A stretch of 64,000 nt of DNA, taken from NCBI GenBank assembly GCA_013036995.1, contig JAAOXG010000020.1, positions 124,001 through 188,000 on the forward strand, written 5' to 3'. The position numbers and the translations under genes were made by a program. Shown here in pieces: positions 24,796 through 33,447 of this stretch. Position 1 is the stretch's first letter, and every line of letters begins with the position of its first letter. The stretch is from Lacrimispora defluvii (GTDB lineage Bacteria; Bacillota; Clostridia; Lachnospirales; Lachnospiraceae). The notes under the pieces are model-generated. The model was not told the DNA's origin. It searched no databases and saw only the letters and a program-made list of their open reading frames with translations.

Positions 24796-24822
24796 GCGGG
24801 AATGGCCAGGCGCTGTTCCCGC
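24796..24822 (+). other. Intercistronic stem-loop between binding protein and permease
   Basis: GCGGGAA (24796-24802) pairs with TTCCCGC (24816-24822) with no T run. Such a hairpin after a binding-protein gene can protect the upstream mRNA from 3' decay and raise its level over the permeases. Confidence 0.5.
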
Positions 24823-24836
24823 AGAAAGGTGAAGCC

Positions 24837-25712
24837 ATGATTGCACAACAGATATTTAACGGACTGGCTCTGGGAATGGGATATGCCCTGATTGCGGTAG
24901 GATATTCCCTTGTGTTTGGTATACTCCGGCTGGTCAATTTTTCTCACGGTTCCGTCTATGCTTTCGGAGCTCAGATGGCAATGGTTTTCATTGGTCTCCG
25001 GTTTGGCGTAATTCCTGGCTTAATCGCCAGTATGGTGCTTACAGGCGTCCTTGGAGTAGCGATTGATAAGCTTGCTCTGGAGCCTTTAAGAAAAAAGAAA
25101 TCCATACCCATTGCATCTTTAATTACAACCATTGGAATCTCCAATATTGTAACAAATCTTCTGATTGTAGCATTTGGAAGTGAAAAACGGGCGTTTCCGC
25201 CCCTGTTCGATTTCGGAACTCTCCAGATTGGGAAAATTGTTGTTTCCTCCACACAGATCGGTATGTTTGTGGTATCCCTGATTCTCATGCTGCTTCTGGT
25301 TGGAATTGTATTCTATACAAAAATCGGGCTGGCAATGAGAGCAGCGGAACAGAATCCAAAAGCTGCAAACTTAATGGGAATTAACGTTAACTTTGTTATC
25401 TCATTTACTTTTTTCTTAAGCGGAATATCCGCATCCATTGCCGGTTCTCTGGTAGGCAGCTATTATCAGATTGTTTACCCGAATATGGGATTTATGGCAG
25501 GCTTAAAAGCATTTGCTGCGGCTGTGCTTGGCGGTATTGGAAGTCTGCCTGGTGCAATTATCGGCGGGCTGATAGTGGGAGTGTCTGAGTCTATGGCAGC
25601 CACTGTTTTAGGATCCACCTATCGGGATTCCATGGCATTTATCATATTAATTATTGTTCTGATCGTCAGACCTAATGGGTTGTTCGGAAAGAAAGGGATC
25701 ACGAAGGTATAA
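24837..25712 (+). CDS. livH: Liv-type ABC permease (LivH)
   Basis: The 291-residue permease has about eight TM segments and the LivH pattern NGLALGMGYALIAVGYSLVFGILRLVNFSHG at the N-terminus and GGIGSLPGAIIGG in the loop that contacts the ATPase. It forms the membrane channel with the next gene product. SD AAAGGTGAAG precedes the ATG. Confidence 0.92.
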   Translation: MIAQQIFNGLALGMGYALIAVGYSLVFGILRLVNFSHGSVYAFGAQMAMVFIGLRFGVIPGLIASMVLTGVLGVAIDKLALEPLRKKKSIPIASLITTIGISNIVTNLLIVAFGSEKRAFPPLFDFGTLQIGKIVVSSTQIGMFVVSLILMLLLVGIVFYTKIGLAMRAAEQNPKAANLMGINVNFVISFTFFLSGISASIAGSLVGSYYQIVYPNMGFMAGLKAFAAAVLGGIGSLPGAIIGGLIVGVSESMAATVLGSTYRDSMAFIILIIVLIVRPNGLFGKKGITKV

Positions 25713-25715
25713 AGT

Positions 25716-26765
25716 ATGACAAATACAAGAATGGAAAAACACAGCTTTTTATATCAGTTTGAAATCTTTATAAGCAAAAATCAAAAGCTGCTTCTTATTT
25801 TACTGGCTGCATTTCTCTGCCTTCTGCCAAAAGGCGTAAATAACCAGTATTTTCTGACTGTAATAGTAAAGATGGCAATCTATGCCATGTTCGGTCTTGG
25901 ACTTAATATACTTACCGGCTATACCGGTCTGGTATCCTTGGGGCATGCGGGGTTTGTTGCAATTGGAGCCTATACGGCCTCGCTTTGTGCAGTCAGACTT
26001 GGCCTAAACTTCTTTCCTTCCATGCTTCTTGGTATGGTGGTGGCTGGACTTGTGGGAATTCTTCTGGGACTTCCGACTCTCCGGCTGACAGGAACCTATC
26101 TTTCCATTGTTACATTGGGGTTTGGTGAAATTATAAAAATGATTGCGATGAACTGGTCTCCTGTAACCAATGGTACACTGGGCGTAAAAAATATTCCAAA
26201 GCCTGCCGTTTTTGGCATGAAGCTTACTATCGCAAATTACGGTCTGTACTATCTGGTTATTATCATTCTGGCTGTCTGCACTGTCTTCTGCCTGGTTCTT
26301 GTTAAATCAAAAACAGGAAGGGCACTGCAGGCAATAAAAGGAGACGAGCTTGCCAGCGTAATGATGGGAATTAATGTTACCTACTATAAAATCCTGGCAT
26401 TTGTACTGTCAGCCTGCATTTGTGCCGCTGCTGGTGCACTATATGCCACCCTTATCGGATATGTTGATCCTAATACCTTTAATTTTGACGTATCCACGCT
26501 GATTCTTTCCATTGTGATTCTGGGCGGAATGGGAACAATACGGGGAATGTTTCTGGGAGCTGCTATTTTAATCGCTCTTCCGGAAGTGTCCAGATTTTTA
26601 ATGGTTTACCGTTTTGTTTTATACGGTGTGATTCTGGTGGTGATGATGCGATTCAGACCACAGGGAATTCTTGGCTGGAAATCCCAGCTTCCATATAAAT
26701 TATCCAGGCAGGTCATGGAACGGCTTAAAACGGCGGAGACTGAGGAGGCGGGAGACAATGGCTGA
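25716..26765 (+). CDS. livM: Liv-type ABC permease (LivM)
   Basis: The 349-residue permease has about ten TM segments, with GLNILTGYTGLVSLGHAGFVAIGAY and the EAA-like LGGMGTIRGMFLGA block. It starts 3 bases after livH. The C-terminus (SRQVMERLKTAETEEAG) is cytoplasmic and its last codons overlap the livG start by 8 bases. Confidence 0.92.
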   Translation: MTNTRMEKHSFLYQFEIFISKNQKLLLILLAAFLCLLPKGVNNQYFLTVIVKMAIYAMFGLGLNILTGYTGLVSLGHAGFVAIGAYTASLCAVRLGLNFFPSMLLGMVVAGLVGILLGLPTLRLTGTYLSIVTLGFGEIIKMIAMNWSPVTNGTLGVKNIPKPAVFGMKLTIANYGLYYLVIIILAVCTVFCLVLVKSKTGRALQAIKGDELASVMMGINVTYYKILAFVLSACICAAAGALYATLIGYVDPNTFNFDVSTLILSIVILGGMGTIRGMFLGAAILIALPEVSRFLMVYRFVLYGVILVVMMRFRPQGILGWKSQLPYKLSRQVMERLKTAETEEAGDNG

Positions 26766-27546
26766 CAATGCATATTTATCCGTGAAAGGAATTACCAAAA
26801 GATTCGGCGGTATTGTTGCAGTAGAGCAGGTAAGCTTTGAGATAAACAAAGGGGAAGTGGTTTCGATTATCGGACCCAATGGTGCAGGAAAAACCACGGT
26901 TTTTAATATGCTGACGGGTGTGTACCAGGTGGATGAAGGAACCATAGTTTTCAACGGAGAAGAGATACAGAATAAAAAACCCAAACATATTGTTATGGCG
27001 GGAATGTCCCGGACCTTCCAGAATATCCGGCTGTTTCAGGATATGAGGGTAATCGAAAACGTACTGATCGGGGCACATATAAAGACTTCTTACAGTTTTT
27101 TTGATTCTACCTTCCGTACGGCGAGATACCGCAAGGAAGAGGATGAAAAGGTGCTGCAGGCCATTGAACTTCTTAAATCCGTGGGACTGGAGCACAGAAA
27201 AGATGACTATGCCTCCAATCTGCCTTATGGAGACCAGAGGAAACTGGAAATTGCCAGGGCGATTGCTACCGGTGCAGGGCTGCTTCTATTAGATGAACCG
27301 GCAGCGGGAATGAATCCGAAGGAATCAGAGGAGCTGATGCTTTTTATCCGTTCCTTAAAGCAGAAGGAGTATACCGTACTCCTCATTGAACACGATATGA
27401 GTGTGGTTATGAATATCTCAGACCGGATATATGTAATTGATCACGGAAAACCAATTGCCCAGGGGCTTCCTGTGGAAATTGCAAACAATGAACGAGTCAT
27501 TGAGGCTTATTTGGGAGGGGTGCATAAGGATGCTGAAGATAACTGA
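26758..27546 (+). CDS. livG: Liv-type ABC ATP-binding protein (LivG)
   Basis: The 262-residue ATPase has Walker A GPNGAGKTT, the LivG-typical MSRTFQNIRLFQDM, a signature region with LPYGDQRKLEIARA instead of LSGGQ (normal for LivG) and Walker B LLLLDEPAAGMNP. The open frame begins at 26671, but SD GGAGG and the overlap with livM mark the ATG at 26758. Confidence 0.93.
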   Translation: MADNAYLSVKGITKRFGGIVAVEQVSFEINKGEVVSIIGPNGAGKTTVFNMLTGVYQVDEGTIVFNGEEIQNKKPKHIVMAGMSRTFQNIRLFQDMRVIENVLIGAHIKTSYSFFDSTFRTARYRKEEDEKVLQAIELLKSVGLEHRKDDYASNLPYGDQRKLEIARAIATGAGLLLLDEPAAGMNPKESEELMLFIRSLKQKEYTVLLIEHDMSVVMNISDRIYVIDHGKPIAQGLPVEIANNERVIEAYLGGVHKDAEDN

Positions 27547-28237
27547 TTTAAATACTCATTACGGTCCCATACATGCTCTCAAAGGCGTGAATATGGAGAT
27601 TGGAAAAGGAGAAGTCGTCTCTTTAATCGGCAGCAACGGAGCCGGTAAGTCCACCCTGTTAAATACCATCGTTGGAATTGCAAGATCATCCGGAGGCAGG
27701 GTTGAGTTTATGGGCAAGGAAATTACCAACAGCCCGCCTCATACAATGACTAAGCTGGGAATCAGTATTTCGCCGGAAGGCAGAGAGGTATTTCCTGCTC
27801 TTACAGTGGAGGAGAATCTTCGCCTTGGCGCTTATACCGTAAACGATAAAAAAAGGATTGCTGACAGCTACGAGCGTGTATACCAGATATTTCCCAGGCT
27901 GAAGGAACGAATCAGGCAGTCAGCAGGTACTCTCTCCGGAGGAGAGCAGCAGATGCTTGCCATTGGAAGGGCGTTGATGTGCGGACCTGAGCTGTTGCTG
28001 TTAGATGAGCCGTCACTTGGCCTGGCACCAAACTTTGTGCTGCTGATTTTCGATCTGATAAAAGAGATTAACAGGCAGGGAGTAACCATTCTTCTCATTG
28101 AACAGAATGCCAATATGGCATTAAGCGCTTCAAACAGAGCATATGTACTGGAAAATGGGAAAGTCACCATGTCAGGTGATGTCAAAGAAATTGCAAATGA
28201 TCCAAGAATCAAAAAAGCATATTTAGGCTTAGGTTAA
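27530..28237 (+). CDS. livF: Liv-type ABC ATP-binding protein (LivF)
   Basis: The 235-residue ATPase starts MLKITDLNTHYGPIHALKG, with Walker A GSNGAGKST, signature LSGGEQQMLAIGRAL and Walker B LLLLDEPSLGLAP. The frame is open upstream, but ATG 27530 follows GGGAGGGG and overlaps livG by 17 bases. It completes the five-part importer. Confidence 0.93.
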   Translation: MLKITDLNTHYGPIHALKGVNMEIGKGEVVSLIGSNGAGKSTLLNTIVGIARSSGGRVEFMGKEITNSPPHTMTKLGISISPEGREVFPALTVEENLRLGAYTVNDKKRIADSYERVYQIFPRLKERIRQSAGTLSGGEQQMLAIGRALMCGPELLLLDEPSLGLAPNFVLLIFDLIKEINRQGVTILLIEQNANMALSASNRAYVLENGKVTMSGDVKEIANDPRIKKAYLGLG

Positions 28238-28247
28238 AGGAGGTACC

Positions 28248-29234
28248 ATGAAAAAGATTATTAACAAACCCATGGACGTAGTAGGGGAGGCGCTTCGCGG
28301 AATGGAACTTGCCCATCCGGAACTTTTGTATACTCCGGGATATGAAGTGATATCACGGAAGGAGAAAGAGGATAAAGTGGCGGTTATCTCCGGAGGCGGG
28401 GCTGGTCATGAACCGGCTCACGCAGGTTATGTGGGAAAAGGCATGCTTGATGCGGCTGTATCGGGAAATGTATTTTCCTCCCCCAGTCCTGACCGGATTG
28501 GCGATGCCATAAACCGGATGAATTCCGGAAAAGGAGTTCTTTTAATTATTAAGAATTATTCCGGAGACATTATGAACTTCGGACTTGCCTCTGATCTTGC
28601 AGAGGCAGAGGATATTCAGGTGGAAAGTGTAGTTGTTAAGGATGATGTGGCTGTTCCTGACAGTACCTATTCCACTGGAAGAAGGGGCATTGCAGGCACT
28701 GTATTTGTCCATAAGATTGCAGGGGCAAAAGCAGAGCTTGGCGGTAACTTAAAAGAGGTGAAAGCAGCAGCGGAAAAAGCCATTGCCAATATCAGAAGCA
28801 TGGGAATGGCCATGAGCCCCTGCGTTCTTCCGGCAGTTGGAAAGCCCGGATTCGTCCTGGAAGATGACGAGATTGAGGTTGGTATGGGAATCCATGGAGA
28901 GCCGGGAGTAGAAAGAACCCGGGTTAAAACGGCAAAAGAGACTGCCAAAATTCTGCTTGAGAAGATTCTTGAGGACTATGATTATACCGGAAGTGAAGTG
29001 GCAGTGCTGGTAAATGGTCTTGGCGGTACTCCTATGATGGAACTCTATATCCTGAATATGGAAGTTCAGAAGCTGTTGGAAGAAAAGAATATCAGGGCTT
29101 ATAAAACACTTGTGGGAAATTATATGACCGCACTGGATATGACTGGCTGTTCTTTAACCCTTATGAAGCTGGATGACGAGTTAAAGGAGCTTCTTGACGC
29201 CCCCTGCGATACTCCGGCTTTAAAAATCAGATAA
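28248..29234 (+). CDS. dhaK: Dihydroxyacetone kinase, DhaK subunit-like
   Basis: The 328-residue protein matches DhaK: AVISGGGAGHEPAHAGYVG near 50-65 binds the substrate, and the His in GMGIHGEPG near 220 forms the covalent hemiaminal with the ketone. With DhaL it phosphorylates dihydroxyacetone or a similar short hydroxyketone or aldehyde. It lies 10 bases after livF with AAAGGAGG, clearly co-transcribed with the importer. No DhaM phosphotransfer protein or glycerol dehydrogenase is nearby, so the phosphoryl donor and the natural substrate are open. Confidence 0.9.
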   Translation: MKKIINKPMDVVGEALRGMELAHPELLYTPGYEVISRKEKEDKVAVISGGGAGHEPAHAGYVGKGMLDAAVSGNVFSSPSPDRIGDAINRMNSGKGVLLIIKNYSGDIMNFGLASDLAEAEDIQVESVVVKDDVAVPDSTYSTGRRGIAGTVFVHKIAGAKAELGGNLKEVKAAAEKAIANIRSMGMAMSPCVLPAVGKPGFVLEDDEIEVGMGIHGEPGVERTRVKTAKETAKILLEKILEDYDYTGSEVAVLVNGLGGTPMMELYILNMEVQKLLEEKNIRAYKTLVGNYMTALDMTGCSLTLMKLDDELKELLDAPCDTPALKIR

Positions 29235-29246
29235 GGCGGTGAAAAG

Positions 29247-29897
29247 ATGGGATTTGAATTAACAGGTAAGGATTATGCGGATTACATAAAGAAAGCATAT
29301 GAACTGATTCATGAAAACGGAGACTATGTGACAGAGCTTGACCTGGCTACTGGAGACGGGGATCACTGGTCCAATATTAATATGGGTTTTGAAAAACTGG
29401 TTGAGAAGTATGAGGAACTGGGGCAGCTTCCCATCAGTGAGGAATTTAAGGAGATTGGTAAGACCATGATGGCGGTAATCGGAGGTTCCTCCGGAGTGCT
29501 TTACGGATCTGCCTACCTTGCGGCAGCCAAAGCGGTAAAGGGCAAAGAGACATTGGACTGCCAGGGAGTTTGTGACAGCCTGGAAGCCATGCTGGAGGCA
29601 ATTATGTCCAGAGGGCAGGCAAAAGAAGGATTTAAAACCATGATTGACAGCCTTGCACCGGCAGTCATGGCATATAAGAAGGGGATTTCTGATGGGGTAA
29701 GTGAGTTGGAAATCTGCGAAATTGTGAAGCAGGCAGCCGTTGACGGTGCCGAGAATACAAAAAACATGGAAGCGGTAAAGGGAAGAGCAACTTACCAGGC
29801 CAATAAAGGGCTTGGACACCTGGATCCGGGAGCAGTTACCATGTCGTATCAAATCGGAACGTTAATGAATTGCATAAAAGAAAAAATTAATTTCTAA
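29247..29897 (+). CDS. dhaL: Dihydroxyacetone kinase, DhaL subunit-like
   Basis: The 216-residue helical-barrel subunit has the nucleotide/Mg site ELDLATGDGDHWSNINMGF near 29-47 (three Asp residues kept) and GGSSGVLYGSAY near 78. In DhaM-dependent kinases DhaL holds a permanent ADP that is rephosphorylated; here the Trp after GDGDH replaces the usual Gly. It starts 12 bases after dhaK and 12 bases before the ATC-hydrolase-like gene. Confidence 0.9.
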   Translation: MGFELTGKDYADYIKKAYELIHENGDYVTELDLATGDGDHWSNINMGFEKLVEKYEELGQLPISEEFKEIGKTMMAVIGGSSGVLYGSAYLAAAKAVKGKETLDCQGVCDSLEAMLEAIMSRGQAKEGFKTMIDSLAPAVMAYKKGISDGVSELEICEIVKQAAVDGAENTKNMEAVKGRATYQANKGLGHLDPGAVTMSYQIGTLMNCIKEKINF

Positions 29898-29909
29898 GGA
29901 GGAACAGTT

Positions 29910-30395
29910 ATGTACAGCAACACACCGGAAGACAGAGGTCAGCACATCAAGGATTTACGGGACGGAATCGAGCATAGAGCCACATGGTTCTACTATATGT
30001 TCACAGAGGCTAAGAAAAGAGGGCTAGACAGTGAATTTGCCCATGATGCCATTAAGAAATGCGGTTGCTTCCATGGTCAGAACAAATATACAAAGACCAG
30101 TGACTTAAAGGCTTTTGAGAAGGAATTTGTCAGTGACAATGTGAGAAACATCTTTGAGATGGATACAGAATGCACCGATGACAAACTGGAAATCACTTTT
30201 CACCACTGCCCGCTTGTAGCTGCATGGAGAAAGCTGACCGATGATGAGGAACTGATTGCAGAGATGTGTGAAATTGCCATGGATGGAGACCGTGGAATCT
30301 GCTCCCAGTTTGAGGATTTCACCTTCCATCTGGGAAAGACCATTGCAAAGGGTGACTCCATCTGTGAGGTAACCTTTAACAAGAATCGGGAATAA
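29910..30395 (+). CDS. L-2-amino-thiazoline-4-carboxylate (ATC) hydrolase-like protein
   Basis: The 161-residue cytoplasmic protein resembles the ATC hydrolase family: HRATWFYYMFTEAKKRG, AIKKCGCFHG, a HHCPLVAAW segment and MDGDRGICSQFEDFTFHLG. Its conserved His/Cys/Asp residues are kept. In Pseudomonas an ATC hydrolase opens the thiazoline ring on the way to L-cysteine, but most members of this family are untested. It is followed 93 bases later by the regulator gene. Its pairing with a cysteine-desulfidase-like gene in one run fits thiazoline-to-cysteine breakdown, but DhaKL does not. Confidence 0.72.
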   Translation: MYSNTPEDRGQHIKDLRDGIEHRATWFYYMFTEAKKRGLDSEFAHDAIKKCGCFHGQNKYTKTSDLKAFEKEFVSDNVRNIFEMDTECTDDKLEITFHHCPLVAAWRKLTDDEELIAEMCEIAMDGDRGICSQFEDFTFHLGKTIAKGDSICEVTFNKNRE

Positions 30396-30488
30396 TAAAC
30401 AGAATCAGACTGTTTCACCAAAAGGGTTGTTGTACGAATACAGCATCCCTGTTTGGCGTTTATAAAAGAATATTTGTGAGGTGCGGGG

Positions 30489-32171
30489 ATGGAGAAAAGC
30501 CTGTTGGGGTTAATAGGAGGTTATACCAATCATTTGGCAAGAATTATTTCTGATACACTGGATACAGACATACTGATTATAGATACCAATATGAACATAG
30601 TGGGAAGTTCCTTTAAATACTTAAACCTTTATACCGATATCAGGATCGGCACCATCATATCCACCATATTAATTGAGAACAGAAATGTGATTGTAGAGGA
30701 CAAATCACGTCTTGCCGGCTGCCGCAAATGCGATCAGTACCGGGAATGTAAAATGAGCAGTTTTGTTGGAGTACCCATAAGGGTTGATAATCAGGCAGTG
30801 GGTGCCCTTGCTCTTATATTAACCAGACACAGAGCCAAGTTTTTATTTGAAAGCCTGGATTCAACCGTTTCATTTCTGGAGAATTTTGCGGAGCTTATTT
30901 CCGGAAAAATAGAAAATGAAACAAGAACCATCCGATTGGAAAACCGCTTAAAAGAGATTGAGGCTATTATAGACAAGATGTTTGAGGCGGTTATTTACAC
31001 TGACTATTTCGGAAATATCATTCATGTTAACAAGCGTTTCTGCGATGTGATACATCTGGAAAAGGATATGCTGGGAAGCAGCATGAAGGAACTGTTTCCG
31101 TTTCAATTAATAGAGGATTATTTTGAAAACCACGAGGATATCAGCAATGAACGGCTGACTTTTGAGTTGAAAGGCCATCTGTTTCATGGCGTGGTTTCCA
31201 GTAAAAAGATTTATTTAAGCGATACGGAATTCGGGACTCTGTTTTATTTTAAACCTCAAAGTGATTTTGTAAAACGGATAAACATATCGGAACAGGGCTC
31301 CCTGGTGACGTTTGACTGGCTTAAAAAGTACTTCTCAGCCCAGGAGCTTCAAATGGCAAGGGAAATGGCAAAAACAAACCATAATTTACTTATTCAGAGT
31401 TCGGATAATGAGTTAAACCTTCTTCTTGCCAAAGCGGTATTTAACACGTCGGAACGAAATCTTCATGATCTGTATGTGGTTTATTCCGATAACCTTTACA
31501 GGGATTTGTTTGAAATCTATATGATGGATGAGTATGGAGTCTTAAAAAATGCGGACGGTTGTACGGTGGTAATTGTCCAGCCGGAAAAAATGCCTTTGTA
31601 TATTCAGCATTATATTTCTGATTTTATGAAGACTGGTAAATTTAAAACCCATGATAAATCGGTACGTTCTAATGTCAGGTTTTTATTCTGCGTTGACAGG
31701 GAACTGGAATCTCTGGTGGAACAGCAGCTGTTTTCCCCTGAACTATACCGCCTTATTGCCCGTTATAAGATCAGCTTTGAAGGAATGGAAAAAGATATGG
31801 TAAAATTCCGCGGTTATGTAACTTCAGGTCTTAATTATTACAGGCGGCTTTATGATAATAAAGGCGTGGAACTGTCTGTAGAATTGCTCACATATTTAAG
31901 AAATCATTTTACTGAGATTGGAAAACACAGCATGGAGATTATTCTTGAACGGATTGCTGCAGAGTTCTCAGGCAGAGTGACTGTGGAGGAATTAAGAAAA
32001 AAGAATCTTCTTCCTGAAAACGATCCCGGTTACAGCGGGCTGGAGGAAATGTCAAAGGAACAGATAAAAACCATGCTGGAGCGGGGGTATTCTAAAACCG
32101 ATATTGCGGATATTCTGGGGATTTCCAGATCTACCCTGTATCGAAAAATCAAAGAAATCGAAGCGGTGTAA
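30489..32171 (+). CDS. GAF/PAS/Fis-type regulator with a degenerate AAA+ domain
   Basis: The 560-residue protein has an N-terminal GAF-like sensor (about 15-140) with a cysteine group C78, C81 and C87 (GCRKCDQYRECK), a PAS domain (about 155-260: FEAVIYTDYFGNIIHVNKRF), an AAA+-sized central region (about 275-455) and a C-terminal Fis HTH (YSKTDIADILGISRSTLYRKI). The layout is that of sigma-54 enhancer-binding proteins, but Walker A (GESGTGKE) has become QSSDNELN, the GAFTGA loop is absent and Walker B is lost. It should not remodel sigma-54 and probably regulates sigma-A promoters. It is the last gene of the run and probably controls it. Confidence 0.82.
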   Translation: MEKSLLGLIGGYTNHLARIISDTLDTDILIIDTNMNIVGSSFKYLNLYTDIRIGTIISTILIENRNVIVEDKSRLAGCRKCDQYRECKMSSFVGVPIRVDNQAVGALALILTRHRAKFLFESLDSTVSFLENFAELISGKIENETRTIRLENRLKEIEAIIDKMFEAVIYTDYFGNIIHVNKRFCDVIHLEKDMLGSSMKELFPFQLIEDYFENHEDISNERLTFELKGHLFHGVVSSKKIYLSDTEFGTLFYFKPQSDFVKRINISEQGSLVTFDWLKKYFSAQELQMAREMAKTNHNLLIQSSDNELNLLLAKAVFNTSERNLHDLYVVYSDNLYRDLFEIYMMDEYGVLKNADGCTVVIVQPEKMPLYIQHYISDFMKTGKFKTHDKSVRSNVRFLFCVDRELESLVEQQLFSPELYRLIARYKISFEGMEKDMVKFRGYVTSGLNYYRRLYDNKGVELSVELLTYLRNHFTEIGKHSMEIILERIAAEFSGRVTVEELRKKNLLPENDPGYSGLEEMSKEQIKTMLERGYSKTDIADILGISRSTLYRKIKEIEAV

Positions 32172-32224
32172 CACGTATTTCATCCAATGGGACTGACTAA
32201 AAGGACAACCTGAAATAAGGTATA

Positions 32225-32272
32225 AAAAACAGAGTTTGACAGTATCAGTACAATGTCAGAGTCTGTTTTTTA
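32225..32272 (+). terminator. Terminator of the ten-gene run
   Basis: AAAAACAGAGTTTGACA pairs (one bulge) with TGTCAGAGTCTGTTTTT, ending in T residues. Confidence 0.8.
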
Positions 32273-32314
32273 TTGGAAATTAACTAGCTCTGTACGAAAA
32301 TCAGGAAAAATTAA

Positions 32315-32564
32315 CTTGTATGCAATCTTGAAAAGGGTAAAAACAGGAGGTTTTAAAAAAAGTGTTGTGCAAAAACACGTCGATATTGGAGAAAAACTAT
32401 GGAATGATGTATAAAACATGAAAAATATAGTTGATTTTCAAAAATAGATGTGTTATATTTTACAAAAAGGAAGACCGCTATAAAGTAGCAAATGCTAACT
32501 GATATGCATTTGGCGGGATACTGATATGCAATCTTAATAGAACGGAATACTTGTATGCATTTCA
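32315..32564 (+). promoter_or_regulatory. Four repeats, probable GntR operators
   Basis: CTTGTATGCAATCTT (32315), CTGATATGCATTTGG (32499), CTGATATGCAATCTT (32521) and CTTGTATGCATTTCA (32550) share the core TATGCA. Three are packed within 66 bases before the GntR gene at 32592. The rest of the gene-free stretch 32273-32591 is AT-rich, and nothing else was recognised. Confidence 0.6.
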
Positions 32565-32591
32565 TATCCGTTGATATAAAGGAGAAGAAAA

Positions 32592-33305
32592 ATGCCAGAA
32601 TTGGAAGCTGAAAAAGGAAACCAGAGAAATGATATCTATAATCAACTGAGAATGCAGATACTGAATCTGACTATTAAACCGGGAGAACGACTGAGTGAAA
32701 ATACATTATCAAGTCAGCTGAATGCCAGCCGGACCATGGTTAGAGATGCACTTTCAAAGCTGGTTGAAGAAGGATACATTGTAGTCTATCCGCAGCGCGG
32801 TACGGAAGTTACTTTACTTGATTTAGAACGGATCAGACAGGTAGTTTTTTCTCATACTGTATTGGAACAGGCCATGATCGAGGAGATTTGCCGAAAAGGA
32901 TTAACTGATAATCAGTTTGAACAGCTGGAAGAGGTTTTAAATCGACAGAAATTGGAGATAAATAAAGAAAATCCCCTGGAATTTCTGGTGATAGAGCAGC
33001 AGGTACATTATCTTCTTTCCGCTTTCTGCGGACGGGAATATGCCTGGGAGGTATTTAGAACCATTGACTCAGATCTGCTTCGATTAAACTATCTTCAATT
33101 TACTACATTCAACTACCGCATTGATATGTCTTCCCTGACCAGTTGGGAACATGTTCAGGTAGAAGGACGGCTTCTCCTTGATAATTTAAGGAGAAAGGAT
33201 GCGGAAGCAGCCAGCCTGATCTGTGCCAACCATTTTAACACTATTTTATGGAATGCAGGCACACTTCGGGATATTTATCCACAGTTCTTTTCCGGACAGG
33301 CATAG
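32592..33305 (+). CDS. GntR-family (FadR/FCD type) regulator
   Basis: The 237-residue protein has an N-terminal winged helix (DIYNQLRMQILNLTIKPGERL, SQLNASRTMVRDALSKLVEEGYI) and a helical FCD-like effector domain. AAAGGAG precedes the ATG. It heads the permease/hydantoinase/YiaK operon and probably controls it through the repeats upstream. The C-terminal end (DIYPQFF) resembles the GntR protein at 46235 (ECYPDYF), so the two may be paralogues. Confidence 0.9.
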   Translation: MPELEAEKGNQRNDIYNQLRMQILNLTIKPGERLSENTLSSQLNASRTMVRDALSKLVEEGYIVVYPQRGTEVTLLDLERIRQVVFSHTVLEQAMIEEICRKGLTDNQFEQLEEVLNRQKLEINKENPLEFLVIEQQVHYLLSAFCGREYAWEVFRTIDSDLLRLNYLQFTTFNYRIDMSSLTSWEHVQVEGRLLLDNLRRKDAEAASLICANHFNTILWNAGTLRDIYPQFFSGQA

Positions 33306-33447
33306 GAAGTCTGTACGGTTAGAAATAGAAATACCATATGAGAGGAAAGGAGCGGGGAATCCAGGTTTTGAGAATAGGCTGCTAATTGGCAGACCGGTTA
33401 ACTATTATCAGCAGTATGGGGAATAAAAAGTTATAGGAGGTATTATT

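Noticed and set aside
33223-33426. 67-codon frame after the GntR gene
   Set aside because: It overlaps the GntR gene in another frame and has no SD or protein-like composition.
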